A DNA stretch of 64,000 nucleotides from Serratia oryzae (GCF_001976145.1 NZ_MOXD01000005.1:304301-368300); one strand, 5' to 3'. Counted from the first letter of the stretch, positions 46,170 through 56,404 are shown. Made by a program: numbers and translations. Notes: generated by a model not told the origin, from the sequence alone.

Positions 46170-46416
46170 TTAATAACACTCATTATTAATATACGTTAGA
46201 CGATTAACATAATCAAAGCAAAACTCTCCCAAAGGAATGGTGATCAAGATTTACTCAAATATTGATTGTTATATTGTCGAGCAAATCGTTTCTGCCTGAG
46301 TACTCTTGAAGTTTCATATTAGTAGCCCTAGATAAGCATATGTTATGGGGTTAAACTCTTCAATTTTATCAACTAACGCAAATGCCATGGCGGTAAACGT
46401 CAAAGCTATCACTATT

Positions 46417-46844
46417 GCTTAAGAGTACTTTTTTGCATAGTTATAAAAATGCTGATTTGTATAAAAACAGTTACGAAACACACCCTAGAATTATCATAAC
46501 TACATTAGTTTACACTCATTAATTGAAAAAATTGTAAAGGCAGTAGCTGTCAGACTGAACAAAAAATTCTTGGCGTTAGGATGTACCATAATACCATTTG
46601 TAATTCAACGCAAGCTCAGTTATGTCGCTATCTATGAGGGTATCAACCAATTGTTTATAGACATCGTCATACAAATATAACCTTCACCTATGCACAAGTA
46701 CGTTATGTCACCTGACAATTTCTGATATACCCAATAAGCACAAAATTCTTGCTTCAGCAGATTTTAGGAAACTAGGTTGTGTTCCGTAACTGTTTTTATA
46801 CAAATCAGCATTTTTATAACTGTGCCAAAAACACTCTTAAGCGA
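46417..46844. mobile_element. IS-like or MITE-like element bounded by ~65-base inverted repeats
   Basis: Inverted arms at 46417-46482 and 46780-46844 share a perfectly matching 37-base core (46439-46475 and 46787-46823) and continue imperfectly on both sides. They enclose about 300 bases holding a broken reading frame. The layout suits a small non-autonomous element or a deleted insertion sequence. I do not recognise the family, and no target duplication is obvious. Confidence 0.45.
46576..46767 (-). pseudogene. Frameshifted remnant of an unidentified coding sequence
   Basis: Reading the minus strand from about 46767, one frame gives LKQEFCAYWVYQKLSGDITY and then IGEGY. A change of frame continues with YDDVYKQLVDTLIDSDITEL followed by ALNYKWYYGTS and a stop at 46578-46576. 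Two well-formed protein-like stretches in different frames suggest a gene fragment broken by an indel. It lies wholly between the inverted arms of the element at 46417-46844. I do not recognise the product; a transposon-borne gene or a decayed capsule gene are both possible. Confidence 0.3.
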
Positions 46845-47361
46845 TAAAAGACGCCCTAAAACGCTCAATACTTAATCCAAAAACACATTTTTGAAAAAAA
46901 TACCTAAAAAACTTCCTGGTGTATAGGGAGGTTAAAGGGCACAACCTAGATACCAGTTAACGATAACTGACGAGTCTAAAGCTCTTCGTGCGCAAGTTTC
47001 GTTATAATGGTTTTGGTTTTGACTTTGTACATCGCAAATTTCCCAGTAAAAACAGCTCAGTATATTACGTAACTGAATGTATTTAAGCAGTTGTCATCGC
47101 TGATAACACAGATGCTACGCATTAAATTGTGATTGATGTAGATCCAGTTTGCCTGCAACGGTATCGATAAGCAGTTCATCCTGAAATGCAGCAACTAATG
47201 TTTACAAGGTTTATTTTACGTTGTTGATAATTTTGCCATACTTTGCTTTTAGATTACTAGTTTAATCACTTAGTGTAATATTCGCTTTTTAATTAATAAC
47301 ATCTAAAATTCAAGAGAAATTTTCTGCAGATAGATAACTCCATCAGACTTAGTAGAGGTAT

Positions 47362-48471
47362 TTATTTTACCCCCTCCATTATTTCACCCCACTTATTACA
47401 GACCTCATCAATGCGATATTTATTAACTCTCAACCTTGCGTTATAACTCATATACTCAAGAGTACTCTCATCATTTAAAACTGCAGATAATAAGTCGACA
47501 AACTTACCTATATTACCGTCTTCAACTAAAAAACCAGTTTCATTATTATAGATAATTTCTCTTGGTCCGCTGTGTACATCGAAGGCAATAGCTGGTACAC
47601 CGTAGTACATAGCCTCAATCAATACCATTGAAAAACCTTCAAAAAATGAAGTCACAAGTAATAACCTCGCATTTTTGTACACTTCATTAATATCTTTTGT
47701 AAAATCAGAGATGGTGACATTTTTTATAGAATTTTTAATAATATAATTATCTAGCATAGCTCTCATAGGTCCTTCACCTATTATTCTAAGGCTGTAATTA
47801 TTATTACTTCCACTATCAACAACACTTTTCCAAATATCAAGGAGTCTTATAAAGCCCTTTACTTCAACTAACCGTCCAATTGCAATTATATTCTTCTGCC
47901 TGAAGCTTAAAGGTTCTATGCATACATTATCATCAACCGGAATAGGATTCGAAATCGTTGTAACCTTCTTTGAATTCCATTGACTCTTATCTAATGCTGT
48001 CAAAACTACTATTTGATGTGATAATAGTAAAGATAATCTACGGCCTATACGTGCCCATAGTGGCTTTCTAAAATAACTTGTGTGATCACAGCAAATATAT
48101 TTAGCTCTAGACAAAACGGCACCAATTGATGACCATATAACACTATCCATTCCCTGAGAGATAATATAATCAAATTTATATTTTTTTATAGTTACCGAAA
48201 AGAAAATTACTTTCAACAAACAATTAATTTGTTTAATAACTTTCCCTCCACTCCCACTTTTTTTAACCAAATAAACAACCTTCACCCTGTCAGATATATC
48301 ATACGGATATGATGGCTCTCCATCCTTTATGTTTGCATAAACGCTAATAATTGTTATATTATTATATCTCGACATAAAATTTGCAAGTTCAACTACTACT
48401 CGTTGAACACCGCCAGGGTCACTTAAGTCTGTCAAAAAAAAACATATGTTTTTTTCTTTTGTAAGATTCAT
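47362..48471 (-). CDS. GT4 family glycosyltransferase (capsule)
   Basis: A 369-residue GT-B enzyme. The N-terminal domain has LSDPGGVQRVVVELANFM, and the C-terminal donor domain has IAIGRLVEVKGFIRLLDIW and the EX7E motif in SFFEGFSMVLIEAMYYG. It resembles the GalNAc/GlcNAc/Gal alpha-transferases of O-antigen clusters. It follows the adjacent GT2 gene after 13 bases. Its acceptor and donor are not known. Confidence 0.88.
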   Translation of the reverse strand: MNLTKEKNICFFLTDLSDPGGVQRVVVELANFMSRYNNITIISVYANIKDGEPSYPYDISDRVKVVYLVKKSGSGGKVIKQINCLLKVIFFSVTIKKYKFDYIISQGMDSVIWSSIGAVLSRAKYICCDHTSYFRKPLWARIGRRLSLLLSHQIVVLTALDKSQWNSKKVTTISNPIPVDDNVCIEPLSFRQKNIIAIGRLVEVKGFIRLLDIWKSVVDSGSNNNYSLRIIGEGPMRAMLDNYIIKNSIKNVTISDFTKDINEVYKNARLLLVTSFFEGFSMVLIEAMYYGVPAIAFDVHSGPREIIYNNETGFLVEDGNIGKFVDLLSAVLNDESTLEYMSYNARLRVNKYRIDEVCNKWGEIMEGVK

Positions 48472-48484
48472 TATATTACCCCAT

Positions 48485-49498
48485 CTACCAAAAATTTTTA
48501 ATGAATGGCTTTCTAAACTTATGTAAAAATCTAAGCACTCTTGGAAAATTAAATAAGAATAACAGAGTTTTATTTTTTATAGTTAAACTCCTATTTAAAG
48601 AAGTATATTTTCCCCGATAGTTTTCTACTACGTCATCAACTCCACAAAGAATACATCTCTTCATAACAGAAAGATATATATTCATCACTCTCTCATTAAT
48701 GACTTTTTCTTGGCCAGGGAAATCAATAAGCATTTTATTTGTATAACTAATGATCTTTTCTTGAGTTTGTAAATATTTGTGAATATTTTTGTTTATATTC
48801 GATGACCATGAATTATCAGCCCCAACCCTATAAACAGCCATTTCTTCAGACAAGAAACACCCCTTCCCTTGTGATAACATATATACCTCAATAAAGAAAT
48901 CACCTATTGGTGCTTCACTAAACCAATCAGGAAGAACTCCTATATTTGATTTCTTAAAGAAATATGATGCTGTAGGAGAGTACTGTTTATTACAACTGAT
49001 AACATCATTTATGTCGAAAAATTTTTCTTTGCTTAATATTTCAAAACCACTAAAAAAAACATTATCTTTAAGCAACTTTGCCGAATGTACGCAAAATGAT
49101 ATAAAAGGATTCGCCTCTAATATATCAAATTGAGTTTGAATTTTATTTTCATTGCACCAATAATCATCACCCTCACATACTGCTATATATTTTCCCTTTG
49201 CAGCATCAAAAACCCTTAGAAGATTCGCATTTGCACCAACATTATACGCAGAGGTAATTACTTTAATTAATTTGGGGTATTTATTTCTATACTCATTTAG
49301 TATGTTTAACGTATCATCACCTCCATTATCCTCACCAATAATAATCTCAAAAGGAAATGTAGTTTTTTGCATCAAAAAGCTATCGAGCGCCTGTTTTATA
49401 TATTGTCCTTGCTTATATGTAATACAGCATATACTAACAGCAACAGGTTCCTCAATTGGCCAACCAGACATAATCTGAGACTCAGTTAATTTAAACAA
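48485..49498 (-). CDS. GT2 family glycosyltransferase (capsule), possible Qui4NAc transferase
   Basis: A 337-residue GT-A enzyme with VSICCITYKQGQYIKQALDS, IIIGEDNGGDDT and the donor motif VCEGDDYWCNENKIQTQ. This EGDDYW type is common in amino-sugar clusters, next to viosamine-type or Fuc3N-type genes. It follows the acetyltransferase gene by 6 bases, so transfer of the amino-dideoxy sugar made by its neighbours is a reasonable guess. That guess rests on context only. Confidence 0.82.
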   Translation of the reverse strand: MFKLTESQIMSGWPIEEPVAVSICCITYKQGQYIKQALDSFLMQKTTFPFEIIIGEDNGGDDTLNILNEYRNKYPKLIKVITSAYNVGANANLLRVFDAAKGKYIAVCEGDDYWCNENKIQTQFDILEANPFISFCVHSAKLLKDNVFFSGFEILSKEKFFDINDVISCNKQYSPTASYFFKKSNIGVLPDWFSEAPIGDFFIEVYMLSQGKGCFLSEEMAVYRVGADNSWSSNINKNIHKYLQTQEKIISYTNKMLIDFPGQEKVINERVMNIYLSVMKRCILCGVDDVVENYRGKYTSLNRSLTIKNKTLLFLFNFPRVLRFLHKFRKPFIKNFW

Positions 49499-49504
49499 AT
49501 TACT

Positions 49505-50089
49505 TCACCTTGAACTGATTTCTGTATGGAATCTTTTCATCAACTCACTTTCAAGCTCTAGTAGTTTTCTCTTCCTATTCTTGATTTTCTTTGCTGGCAC
49601 ACCTGCGTATATACTAAATTCTTCACATTCACTTGTTACAAGAGAAAAAGCACCTATTGCAACCCCTTCATTTAAAGTAGTCCCCGGCAATACTAATGAA
49701 CCACTTCCAATAATGACGTGTTTTCCTAATAAAACTACATCATCAGTAACATTAGTAAATACACTTGGAACCATGGGATTAGTCATATACTCACCACTAT
49801 AATCATCATTGCTAGAATAAATTGCTACTTTTGATGATATATTACAAAAATCAGAAACCATTATTTTACCAGCCCCAATTAATGAACTATAGACAGCAAT
49901 ATGTATATAACTGCCAATTTCAATTCCCCCTTGACCAGCAGACAATACGCAAAAGTCATCTATGCGTACATTATTACCAATTTTGATACGACTAGCTCCA
50001 TAGACTGAAGCCTTGTCAGAAATTAACACATTGGTTCCAATCGAAAAAAAACCAATATTTCTCAACTGTTCCTCAGTAAGAAAAGCCAT
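49505..50089 (-). CDS. Hexapeptide-repeat acyltransferase, VioB-like
   Basis: A 194-residue left-handed beta-helix acetyltransferase. Hexapeptide turns run from about residue 20 to 170 (ISDKASVYGASRIKIG, HVIIGSGSLVLPGTTLNEGV, IYAGVPAKKIK). The insert around YSSNDDYSGEYMTNP is typical of sugar N-acyltransferases that modify dTDP-amino-dideoxyhexoses. It starts 4 bases after the aminotransferase gene. The likely reaction is acetyl-CoA plus dTDP-Qui4N to dTDP-Qui4NAc. An O-acetyltransferase acting on the polymer is the main alternative. Confidence 0.78.
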   Translation of the reverse strand: MAFLTEEQLRNIGFFSIGTNVLISDKASVYGASRIKIGNNVRIDDFCVLSAGQGGIEIGSYIHIAVYSSLIGAGKIMVSDFCNISSKVAIYSSNDDYSGEYMTNPMVPSVFTNVTDDVVLLGKHVIIGSGSLVLPGTTLNEGVAIGAFSLVTSECEEFSIYAGVPAKKIKNRKRKLLELESELMKRFHTEISSR

Positions 50090-50093
50090 ACTA

Positions 50094-51203
50094 TCATACT
50101 TCCTTAATTAAGTTTATAATATAATTTTGCTCATCAACTTCTAGCCCATGATAAATAGGTAAGCAAAGTACTTTGCTAGAAACTTCGTTCGCATTAATCA
50201 AGCGACTTGCTTGTGAACTTGGCAATCCGCGATACATTGGCATATTACTAATCAGAGGATAGAAATAACGGCGTGACAAAATATGATGAGCTTTAAGTTT
50301 TTCGTACAACTCATCTCGACTAAGAGGATAACTATCCTCAACTAAAATTGGGAAGTACGAAAAATTACTATCAGCATTCATATTATGGTGATATAGCGTA
50401 ATACCTTTAACGTCCGCAAGAGAGGCCCGATAACGAAGGTCTATGTCTTTTCTTAATCGCATAACCTTATCAATATGTTTAAGTTGCACTAAACCAAAAG
50501 CAGCATTTATTTCGCTCATTTTACCGTTGATACCAGGAGCAACAACAGTTAACTCGTCAGTAATACCAAAATTTTTCAAATGATCAATTCGTTGTTTGGT
50601 TTTTAAGTCAGGACTTATAATCGCCCCTCCTTCGAACGTATTAAATACCTTAGTAGCATGAAAACTTAGAATAGATAGGTCTCCCCACTTTAACAAACTT
50701 TCGCCTTTATATTTCACATTAAATGCATGAGCAGCGTCATAGATCACTTTTAGCCCATAATTATCTGCAATCTTCTGAATGGTTTCGACATCGCATGGAT
50801 TTGAATAACAATGAACAGGCAAAATTGCTGTAGTTCGTGGTGTAATAGCTTGTTCTATCTTTTCAGCATCAATATTAAATGTATGAGGATCTATATCCAC
50901 AAAAACTGGTTCTAATCCATTCCATAAGATAGAATGACTAGTGGCTACGAATGAATAAGGAGTGGTTATTACTTCTCCACTAATTCGCATTGCCTGTAAA
51001 GCAGTAATTAGAGCAATAGTAGCGTTATTAAATAAAGATACATACTCAACACCCAAATAATCACAAAGCTCACCTTCCAAACGCTGGTGGAAAGGACCAT
51101 TATTTGTTAGCCAGCGATTTTGCCATATTTCCTCCAAATAAGGAATAAACTCATTAAGTTCAGGTAAAAATGGTTGTGTAACAGGAATATTTTTCTTGTT
51201 CAT
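50094..51203 (-). CDS. DegT-family sugar-nucleotide aminotransferase, VioA-like
   Basis: A 369-residue PLP-dependent aminotransferase. The PLP lysine K185 is in SFHATKVFNTFEGGAI, D156 in VIYDAAHAF binds the pyridine nitrogen, and WLTNNGPFHQRLE is at the N-terminus. The SFHATK type includes VioA (dTDP-4-keto-6-deoxyglucose to dTDP-Qui4N) and FdtB/QdtB (3-amino products). The latter need a 3,4-ketoisomerase, which is absent here, so VioA activity on the RfbB product is favoured. It heads a tight four-gene run (aminotransferase, acetyltransferase, GT2, GT4). Confidence 0.85.
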   Translation of the reverse strand: MNKKNIPVTQPFLPELNEFIPYLEEIWQNRWLTNNGPFHQRLEGELCDYLGVEYVSLFNNATIALITALQAMRISGEVITTPYSFVATSHSILWNGLEPVFVDIDPHTFNIDAEKIEQAITPRTTAILPVHCYSNPCDVETIQKIADNYGLKVIYDAAHAFNVKYKGESLLKWGDLSILSFHATKVFNTFEGGAIISPDLKTKQRIDHLKNFGITDELTVVAPGINGKMSEINAAFGLVQLKHIDKVMRLRKDIDLRYRASLADVKGITLYHHNMNADSNFSYFPILVEDSYPLSRDELYEKLKAHHILSRRYFYPLISNMPMYRGLPSSQASRLINANEVSSKVLCLPIYHGLEVDEQNYIINLIKEV

Positions 51204-51739
51204 ATTATTTCCAAATAATAATTAAATATAGTTAAATTCAAGTTCGAGATTAAACATTAAGCCAACATTATCAATACTACTCATTTAAGTTAAGTCAGCA
51301 ATAATCGACATCAATCTGTAGAATTTATTGCCGTTATAGTACTTGCTGCTTGAGCTAATCTCTTAGCCATTACAAAAATCATTATTGATCTTATTAAAAA
51401 TCCTATATTACCGCTTGAATAAAATCCTCCTCGCTATAAGTAAATATTAACCAAAGCAAACTATTTGCTGAAAAAAAATGCTAAACCAATTAAATTGTAA
51501 AGCATGAATCTTCGTACAATTTTAAAAAAATAAAAAGCAAAACGATTCGACGCTATTTTATTTTTAATTTAAAGTAAACCTATTAAATCAATGGGATAAT
51601 GCATAACATATTAATTAAATATATCCATCCTCAGTTAGAACTTCTTCATGCAAAAACCGTATGCTATCTATAATAACAATGACAAAAACATCCATTGCGC
51701 TCAATACATTAATTAGTGATATCATACTATTTTATAAAT
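51204..51739. other. AT-rich non-coding gap
   Basis: About 540 bases between wzx and the aminotransferase gene. There are only short frames without ribosome binding sites. I see no RNA gene or clear promoter. Confidence 0.4.
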
Positions 51740-53170
51740 TTAGCCACGTAACATTGATAGCAAGTTTTGTGTTAATTTCTTCTGAAAAACAATCAGATAA
51801 ATTATATAAAATAACAATGAAAAAAATAATGTAGTCATGATTTGCAACCATGCAATGTTATAAACATATAAACCCAAAGCATACCCAATAAGAGCAGAAG
51901 ATACTGAAGCTAACCAAATCGGTAGTAATTTTTTACACTGTTGCCATTGACTGATTTTAGTTAACTTAGATGTATAGTAAGTATTAAGAAATAATGAGGC
52001 ATACGAAGTAATACAAAAACCAATGCACATTGCTAGCAATCCAAATGGGATAGTAATAAACAAGATAGTTATTCCGATTATTTTTTTTATAACTTCCAAT
52101 TTTAAAAATAAATCACTACGCCCTTTTACTTGCAGTAAGTTTAAATTGATCGCATGAATTGGATAAAGCATGTAACCAATACATAAGATGCTTAACAAAT
52201 TGGCTGCATCTTGCCACTGAACCCCCAGCACCAAAGTTAACATGGGTCTCGCAATAATCGCGATACCAATTACAAGAGGAAATATGAATACCGCAGCCAT
52301 TTTTAACGTTAAAAAAAATAAGTCTTCCAACTTATCAGTCTTGTCTTGTATATGGCTAAACATAGGATATGTCACTCTTTGTATTATGCCCGTTAATGTC
52401 ATAGCTGGCACACTAGCTAGCTGGTTAGCTTGTGTAAATTGTCCAACAATGGCAGGACTAAATTTCTTTCCTATAATGATTAGATACAAATTGTTATATA
52501 CTACATCTAGCAGACTTGATATTAATAACTTACTTCCGAAACCAAATAAATAATTAAATGAAATTTTTGTTATCTTTCCATTGGGAATCCAAGGAAAAAA
52601 CAGATTGAACAATATTACTGAACAAACTGCTGAAAGTATCATCTGACAAACTAAAGACCACACTCCGTAACCTAACACAGCCATAATTATTGCTAGTACA
52701 CCACCTATAGATACACTAATGATAGAAATTTTAGCTTGTGTTTTGAAATCCATCGCCAAAGTTAATTTTAGTTTTGGAATAAACATAAAAGAATTAATTA
52801 AAATAATAATACCAAGAAGTCTTAAAATATACTCTAACTCGGGCTGATGATAAAAAACTGCCACATATGGTGCAATGAAGAATATTATTAAGTAACAAAC
52901 TCCAGACATTAATATATTGTAGTAAAATGCTGTGACCAAGTCATCATCACAATGATCCTTTTTGCGAATTAACGCAGAACTAAAACCACTATCAATTAAT
53001 ACATTCGCTATAGCTATGAAAACAGCAAGCATACCAACCAACCCAAATGCAGAAGGCCCTAATATTCTGGCAAGAATCAAAGTTATGCTTAATTGGAAAG
53101 TTTGTGTAAAAAAACGCTCAATAGCGCTCCATAGCAAACTATTTTTTGTTTTGTTTTTCAAATTTTGCAT
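51740..53170 (-). CDS. wzx: Lipid-linked repeat-unit flippase (Wzx, WzxC-like)
   Basis: This 476-residue protein has 12-14 membrane helices and belongs to the polysaccharide-export branch of the MOP superfamily: WSAIERFFTQTFQLSITLIL at the start, ARILGPSAFGLVGMLAVF, and QFTQANQLASVPAMTLTGI in the middle. It resembles WzxC-like flippases. It would move the Und-PP repeat unit made by the capsule transferases to the periplasm for Wzy. The gene shares the low GC of the block. Confidence 0.88.
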   Translation of the reverse strand: MQNLKNKTKNSLLWSAIERFFTQTFQLSITLILARILGPSAFGLVGMLAVFIAIANVLIDSGFSSALIRKKDHCDDDLVTAFYYNILMSGVCYLIIFFIAPYVAVFYHQPELEYILRLLGIIILINSFMFIPKLKLTLAMDFKTQAKISIISVSIGGVLAIIMAVLGYGVWSLVCQMILSAVCSVILFNLFFPWIPNGKITKISFNYLFGFGSKLLISSLLDVVYNNLYLIIIGKKFSPAIVGQFTQANQLASVPAMTLTGIIQRVTYPMFSHIQDKTDKLEDLFFLTLKMAAVFIFPLVIGIAIIARPMLTLVLGVQWQDAANLLSILCIGYMLYPIHAINLNLLQVKGRSDLFLKLEVIKKIIGITILFITIPFGLLAMCIGFCITSYASLFLNTYYTSKLTKISQWQQCKKLLPIWLASVSSALIGYALGLYVYNIAWLQIMTTLFFSLLFYIIYLIVFQKKLTQNLLSMLRG

Positions 53171-53788
53171 CGCGCTATATATTCCAACCCTGAATATAAA
53201 AACAACATGGACACACTAGCTAAATACCTTCATTAAAGATTGAGTTCGAATTCAAGTGTTGAAGTAAAAAACTAGGCAGATATTCTCAGTTTTTGAGATA
53301 CATTTAAAAATCACTTTAACTTTTATGAAAAACCATCATAGCTCACAGATAAAGACACTCATTTTTTATATGATTTTTTCATTTTATACAAACTACTATG
53401 TTTTAGTCTTTTATAAAAGAGTGGAATTAATCTCATTAGCAGAATGATATATAATATTTTAAAATAACGAAAAATAGGATACCTTCTATCAATGATATTT
53501 ATCTATGCTAAAAAACCAACATATTCGTAAAAAGAGCGCTGAAATTTATCAAAAAATAAAAGAGTTTCCTTCACAAGGATAAACTATACCTTTACATAGA
53601 ACCACCGATTATTATATGAAGATATAATGGTACTTAGCTAGTTGCTGTCAATTAATGACTAAACATTTACCTCTAATTCGGATTGTCATTTGGTTTACCA
53701 GCAACTAACTACTATTTCATAAATTTGTAAGCTAAACCCATTCTCTATAGCAGATTATTTATAAAATGTATCTATTTAGACTCGTATG
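53171..53788. other. AT-rich non-coding gap between wzc and wzx
   Basis: About 620 bases without a credible frame. It separates the conserved wza-wzb-wzc genes from the variable capsule genes and is probably a recombination boundary. Confidence 0.45.
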
Positions 53789-55957
53789 TTAAGCTCCAGA
53801 TTTATACTCATAATGATAATAACCATAACCAAGATAACTTGATGACTTACGTAAAACAGCATTAAGAATCACACCTTTAATATCAACACCATTTTGTTCA
53901 AAACGCTTAATGCTAACATCCACCTCTTTAGGACTATTTGTTTCAAAACGAGCAACCATCAAAGAAGTACCTGCTAGCTTACCAATAATTGCCGCATCAG
54001 TCACTGCTAGAATAGGCGGTGTATCCACCAGTACAATGTCATATTCCCCTTCAACATATTCTAGCAATTCGGTAAAGCGCTTGTGCATTAATAGCTCGGA
54101 AGGGTTTGGTGGATTCTTACCACGTGCTATAAAATCAAAATTGTCATACTTAGTTTTTTGAATAACATCTTGAGCACTCAATTTTCCAGAAAGTAAATCA
54201 GATAAACCATATCCCCCTTCGCCTCCTAATAACTCATGCGCATAACCTTTTCTCATGTCACAGTCTATAAATAAAACCGTAAGGCCACTCTGTGCTATTA
54301 CTGCTGCTAAATTTGCACTGATAAACGTTTTACCAATCCCAGGGCTAGCACCAGAGATCATTAAAATATTATTCTTAGACTCCATCATTGCAAAGTGTAA
54401 ACTAGTTCGTAAACTTCTGATGGCCTCCACTGCTAGGTCTGTTGGATTACCATATGTTAAAAGTAAACTTGTATCATTACCTTTAACTTTTCTATTTTTC
54501 TTTTTATTCGCAAAAATAAGATCCTGTTTACGTTGCCATTCAGATAGAGGGACACTAGCATAAACATTGATTCCTAACTCCTCTAGCTGCTCGGGACTCT
54601 CTATGCCATTATAAAGGAATGAACGAATTAGAACATAGCCTACAGATAGCATCACACCTAATATCAAACTTAAGCAAATTATTACCATCTTCTGGGGTTG
54701 CACTGGAATATCTTGCGTTACCGCATGATCAATAATCCGTACATTTCCTACCGTACTAGCTTTAGATATACTCAATTCCTGCTCTTTGGCCAGCAATTGC
54801 ATATAGATCTCTTGGCCAGACTGTACATCTCGGCTTAACCGCAAAATCTCTTGCTGAGTTTTAGGCATACTACTCACCCTTTTGTTCAGCTTGTCGCGCT
54901 CTTCTTCTAAAACTTTCTTTTTCTCTAGCAATGCACGATAAGAAGGGTGTTCTCGAGTATACAGCTTAGATATCTCTGCTTCTTTAAATGTCAACTCATT
55001 AAGTTGAGTGTCTACAGAAACAATAGAATCCAAAACTGATTTTGCCTCTAAGGAAAGATCTACCGATTCATTCTGTTGCCTGTATTTATTCAGTTGATTT
55101 TCAGAAGTATCCAACGTTGCCCGCACCTTAGGCAATTCTTCTTTTAAAAACGCTAGGCTGCGAGCATCTTCCTCCGATTTTCTTTCAACGTTTTGCGCCA
55201 GATAATTATTAATAATGCTATTTAATATACGCTGGTTCAGCTCTGGATCACTCCCGGTATAACTCAACCCCAATACACCACTATTCTTACCTTTGTCTTG
55301 CACATTAAATGCATCCAGAAGCAAGTTTACAGACTTCAATTCAGATTTTTTGCTAATGGTAAAACTCGTACCCGGTTCAGCATCTATTCCACTCACCAAT
55401 ATTGCAAAATCATCCTTTTTTAATAGCGTTCCCACTTGGCCATTAGCGAACACCTCACCATCTCTATTAATACTGAAGTGCGTAGCATCTTTCACCTCAA
55501 GTCCGAATTTGGCATCCGTTTCCCAATCAGCCGGCACTGAAAGACGCGAGATTGCTATTTTTCCGATTGGTTCTTTTAACAAACGCGCCCACCACTTTCC
55601 CACCAAAGGAAAATAATCCGGCTCTACCACTGTGCTCAAATTCAGATCGTTTACCGTTTTGCTCAAAATCATTCTTGATTTCAGTAATTCAATCTCTGGG
55701 GCTGATTCTGGCTGCCCCGTAGGCAACATCTGGTTAATATTGTTAAGTATCGAATTACCCGTACTACGTTCCACCTGCACCAATGCATCGGCACGGTAAA
55801 CTGGGGTCGCCATCAGGCTGTATAAAACCCCCAAAGTTAAAAAAACCGAAGTTACCGCAATAATTAACCAACGGTTATCCAAGATCTCGCCAAACAAACG
55901 TTTTAAATCGATCTCATCATTCTTGCTGAGTGTAGCTCTATTTTTTTCAGACATCAT
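53789..55957 (-). CDS. wzc: Polysaccharide co-polymerase tyrosine autokinase
   Basis: This 722-residue inner-membrane protein has a Wzz-type N-terminal domain with helices near residues 30-50 and 430-450 and a periplasmic coiled region between. The cytoplasmic BY-kinase has Walker A SGASPGIGKTFISAN, Walker A' VLFIDCDMRKG and Walker B IVLVDTPPI. The tail carries six tyrosines (708, 711, 713, 714, 716, 718), the autophosphorylation cluster. Phosphorylation cycles with Wzb control capsule chain length and export through Wza. It follows wzb by 12 bases. Confidence 0.95.
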   Translation of the reverse strand: MMSEKNRATLSKNDEIDLKRLFGEILDNRWLIIAVTSVFLTLGVLYSLMATPVYRADALVQVERSTGNSILNNINQMLPTGQPESAPEIELLKSRMILSKTVNDLNLSTVVEPDYFPLVGKWWARLLKEPIGKIAISRLSVPADWETDAKFGLEVKDATHFSINRDGEVFANGQVGTLLKKDDFAILVSGIDAEPGTSFTISKKSELKSVNLLLDAFNVQDKGKNSGVLGLSYTGSDPELNQRILNSIINNYLAQNVERKSEEDARSLAFLKEELPKVRATLDTSENQLNKYRQQNESVDLSLEAKSVLDSIVSVDTQLNELTFKEAEISKLYTREHPSYRALLEKKKVLEEERDKLNKRVSSMPKTQQEILRLSRDVQSGQEIYMQLLAKEQELSISKASTVGNVRIIDHAVTQDIPVQPQKMVIICLSLILGVMLSVGYVLIRSFLYNGIESPEQLEELGINVYASVPLSEWQRKQDLIFANKKKNRKVKGNDTSLLLTYGNPTDLAVEAIRSLRTSLHFAMMESKNNILMISGASPGIGKTFISANLAAVIAQSGLTVLFIDCDMRKGYAHELLGGEGGYGLSDLLSGKLSAQDVIQKTKYDNFDFIARGKNPPNPSELLMHKRFTELLEYVEGEYDIVLVDTPPILAVTDAAIIGKLAGTSLMVARFETNSPKEVDVSIKRFEQNGVDIKGVILNAVLRKSSSYLGYGYYHYEYKSGA

Positions 55958-55969
55958 AAATCCTGGCTG

Positions 55970-56404
55970 CTAACGGCTTAATGCGCCTGCCCATTTGTGA
56001 GCAGACTCATCAAGAAGGCGATAGGTAAATTCAAAAGCCTCTCGGCTTTGGCGATAGGGATCATTAATTTCGCACCTTGCCAGCCAGTGACCAAACAGCA
56101 TAATCTTGCCTCTTGCTTCTGGCACCAACTGGCTCACGGCTTCAATATGCCCCTTTTCCATAACCAAAATCAGGTCGTATTCCCGGCACATTTCGGCAGT
56201 AAGTTGCCGCCCCTGGTGCCCCACGAGAGACACACCATTTTGGCTAGCAATTTCGCTGGCAGTTGCATCAGCAGGTTTGCCAACCAATGCCCCTAGCCCA
56301 GCAGAATCAATCCGTTTGCCGGGCAAACGAGCTTTTAATAACCGCTCCCCTGTTGGGGAGCGGCAAATATTACCCACACACACCACAAGAATCGAATTAA
56401 ACAT
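55970..56404 (-). CDS. wzb: Low-molecular-weight protein tyrosine phosphatase
   Basis: This 144-residue cytoplasmic phosphatase dephosphorylates Wzc. The active-site loop CVGNICR gives the nucleophile C9 and R15, and the general acid is the Asp in NDPYRQS. It lies between wza (1 base apart) and wzc (12 bases). Confidence 0.95.
   Translation of the reverse strand: MFNSILVVCVGNICRSPTGERLLKARLPGKRIDSAGLGALVGKPADATASEIASQNGVSLVGHQGRQLTAEMCREYDLILVMEKGHIEAVSQLVPEARGKIMLFGHWLARCEINDPYRQSREAFEFTYRLLDESAHKWAGALSR

Larger units (their letters stand above)
46170..47361. other. 1.2-kb decayed region inside the capsule locus
   Basis: No intact gene is present between wzy and the GT4 gene. The region contains the inverted-repeat element and broken frame described at 46417-46844. 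The rest (46845-47361) has only short frames with many stops. It breaks an otherwise tightly packed set of genes and looks like the scar of an insertion or a lost gene. Confidence 0.55.
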
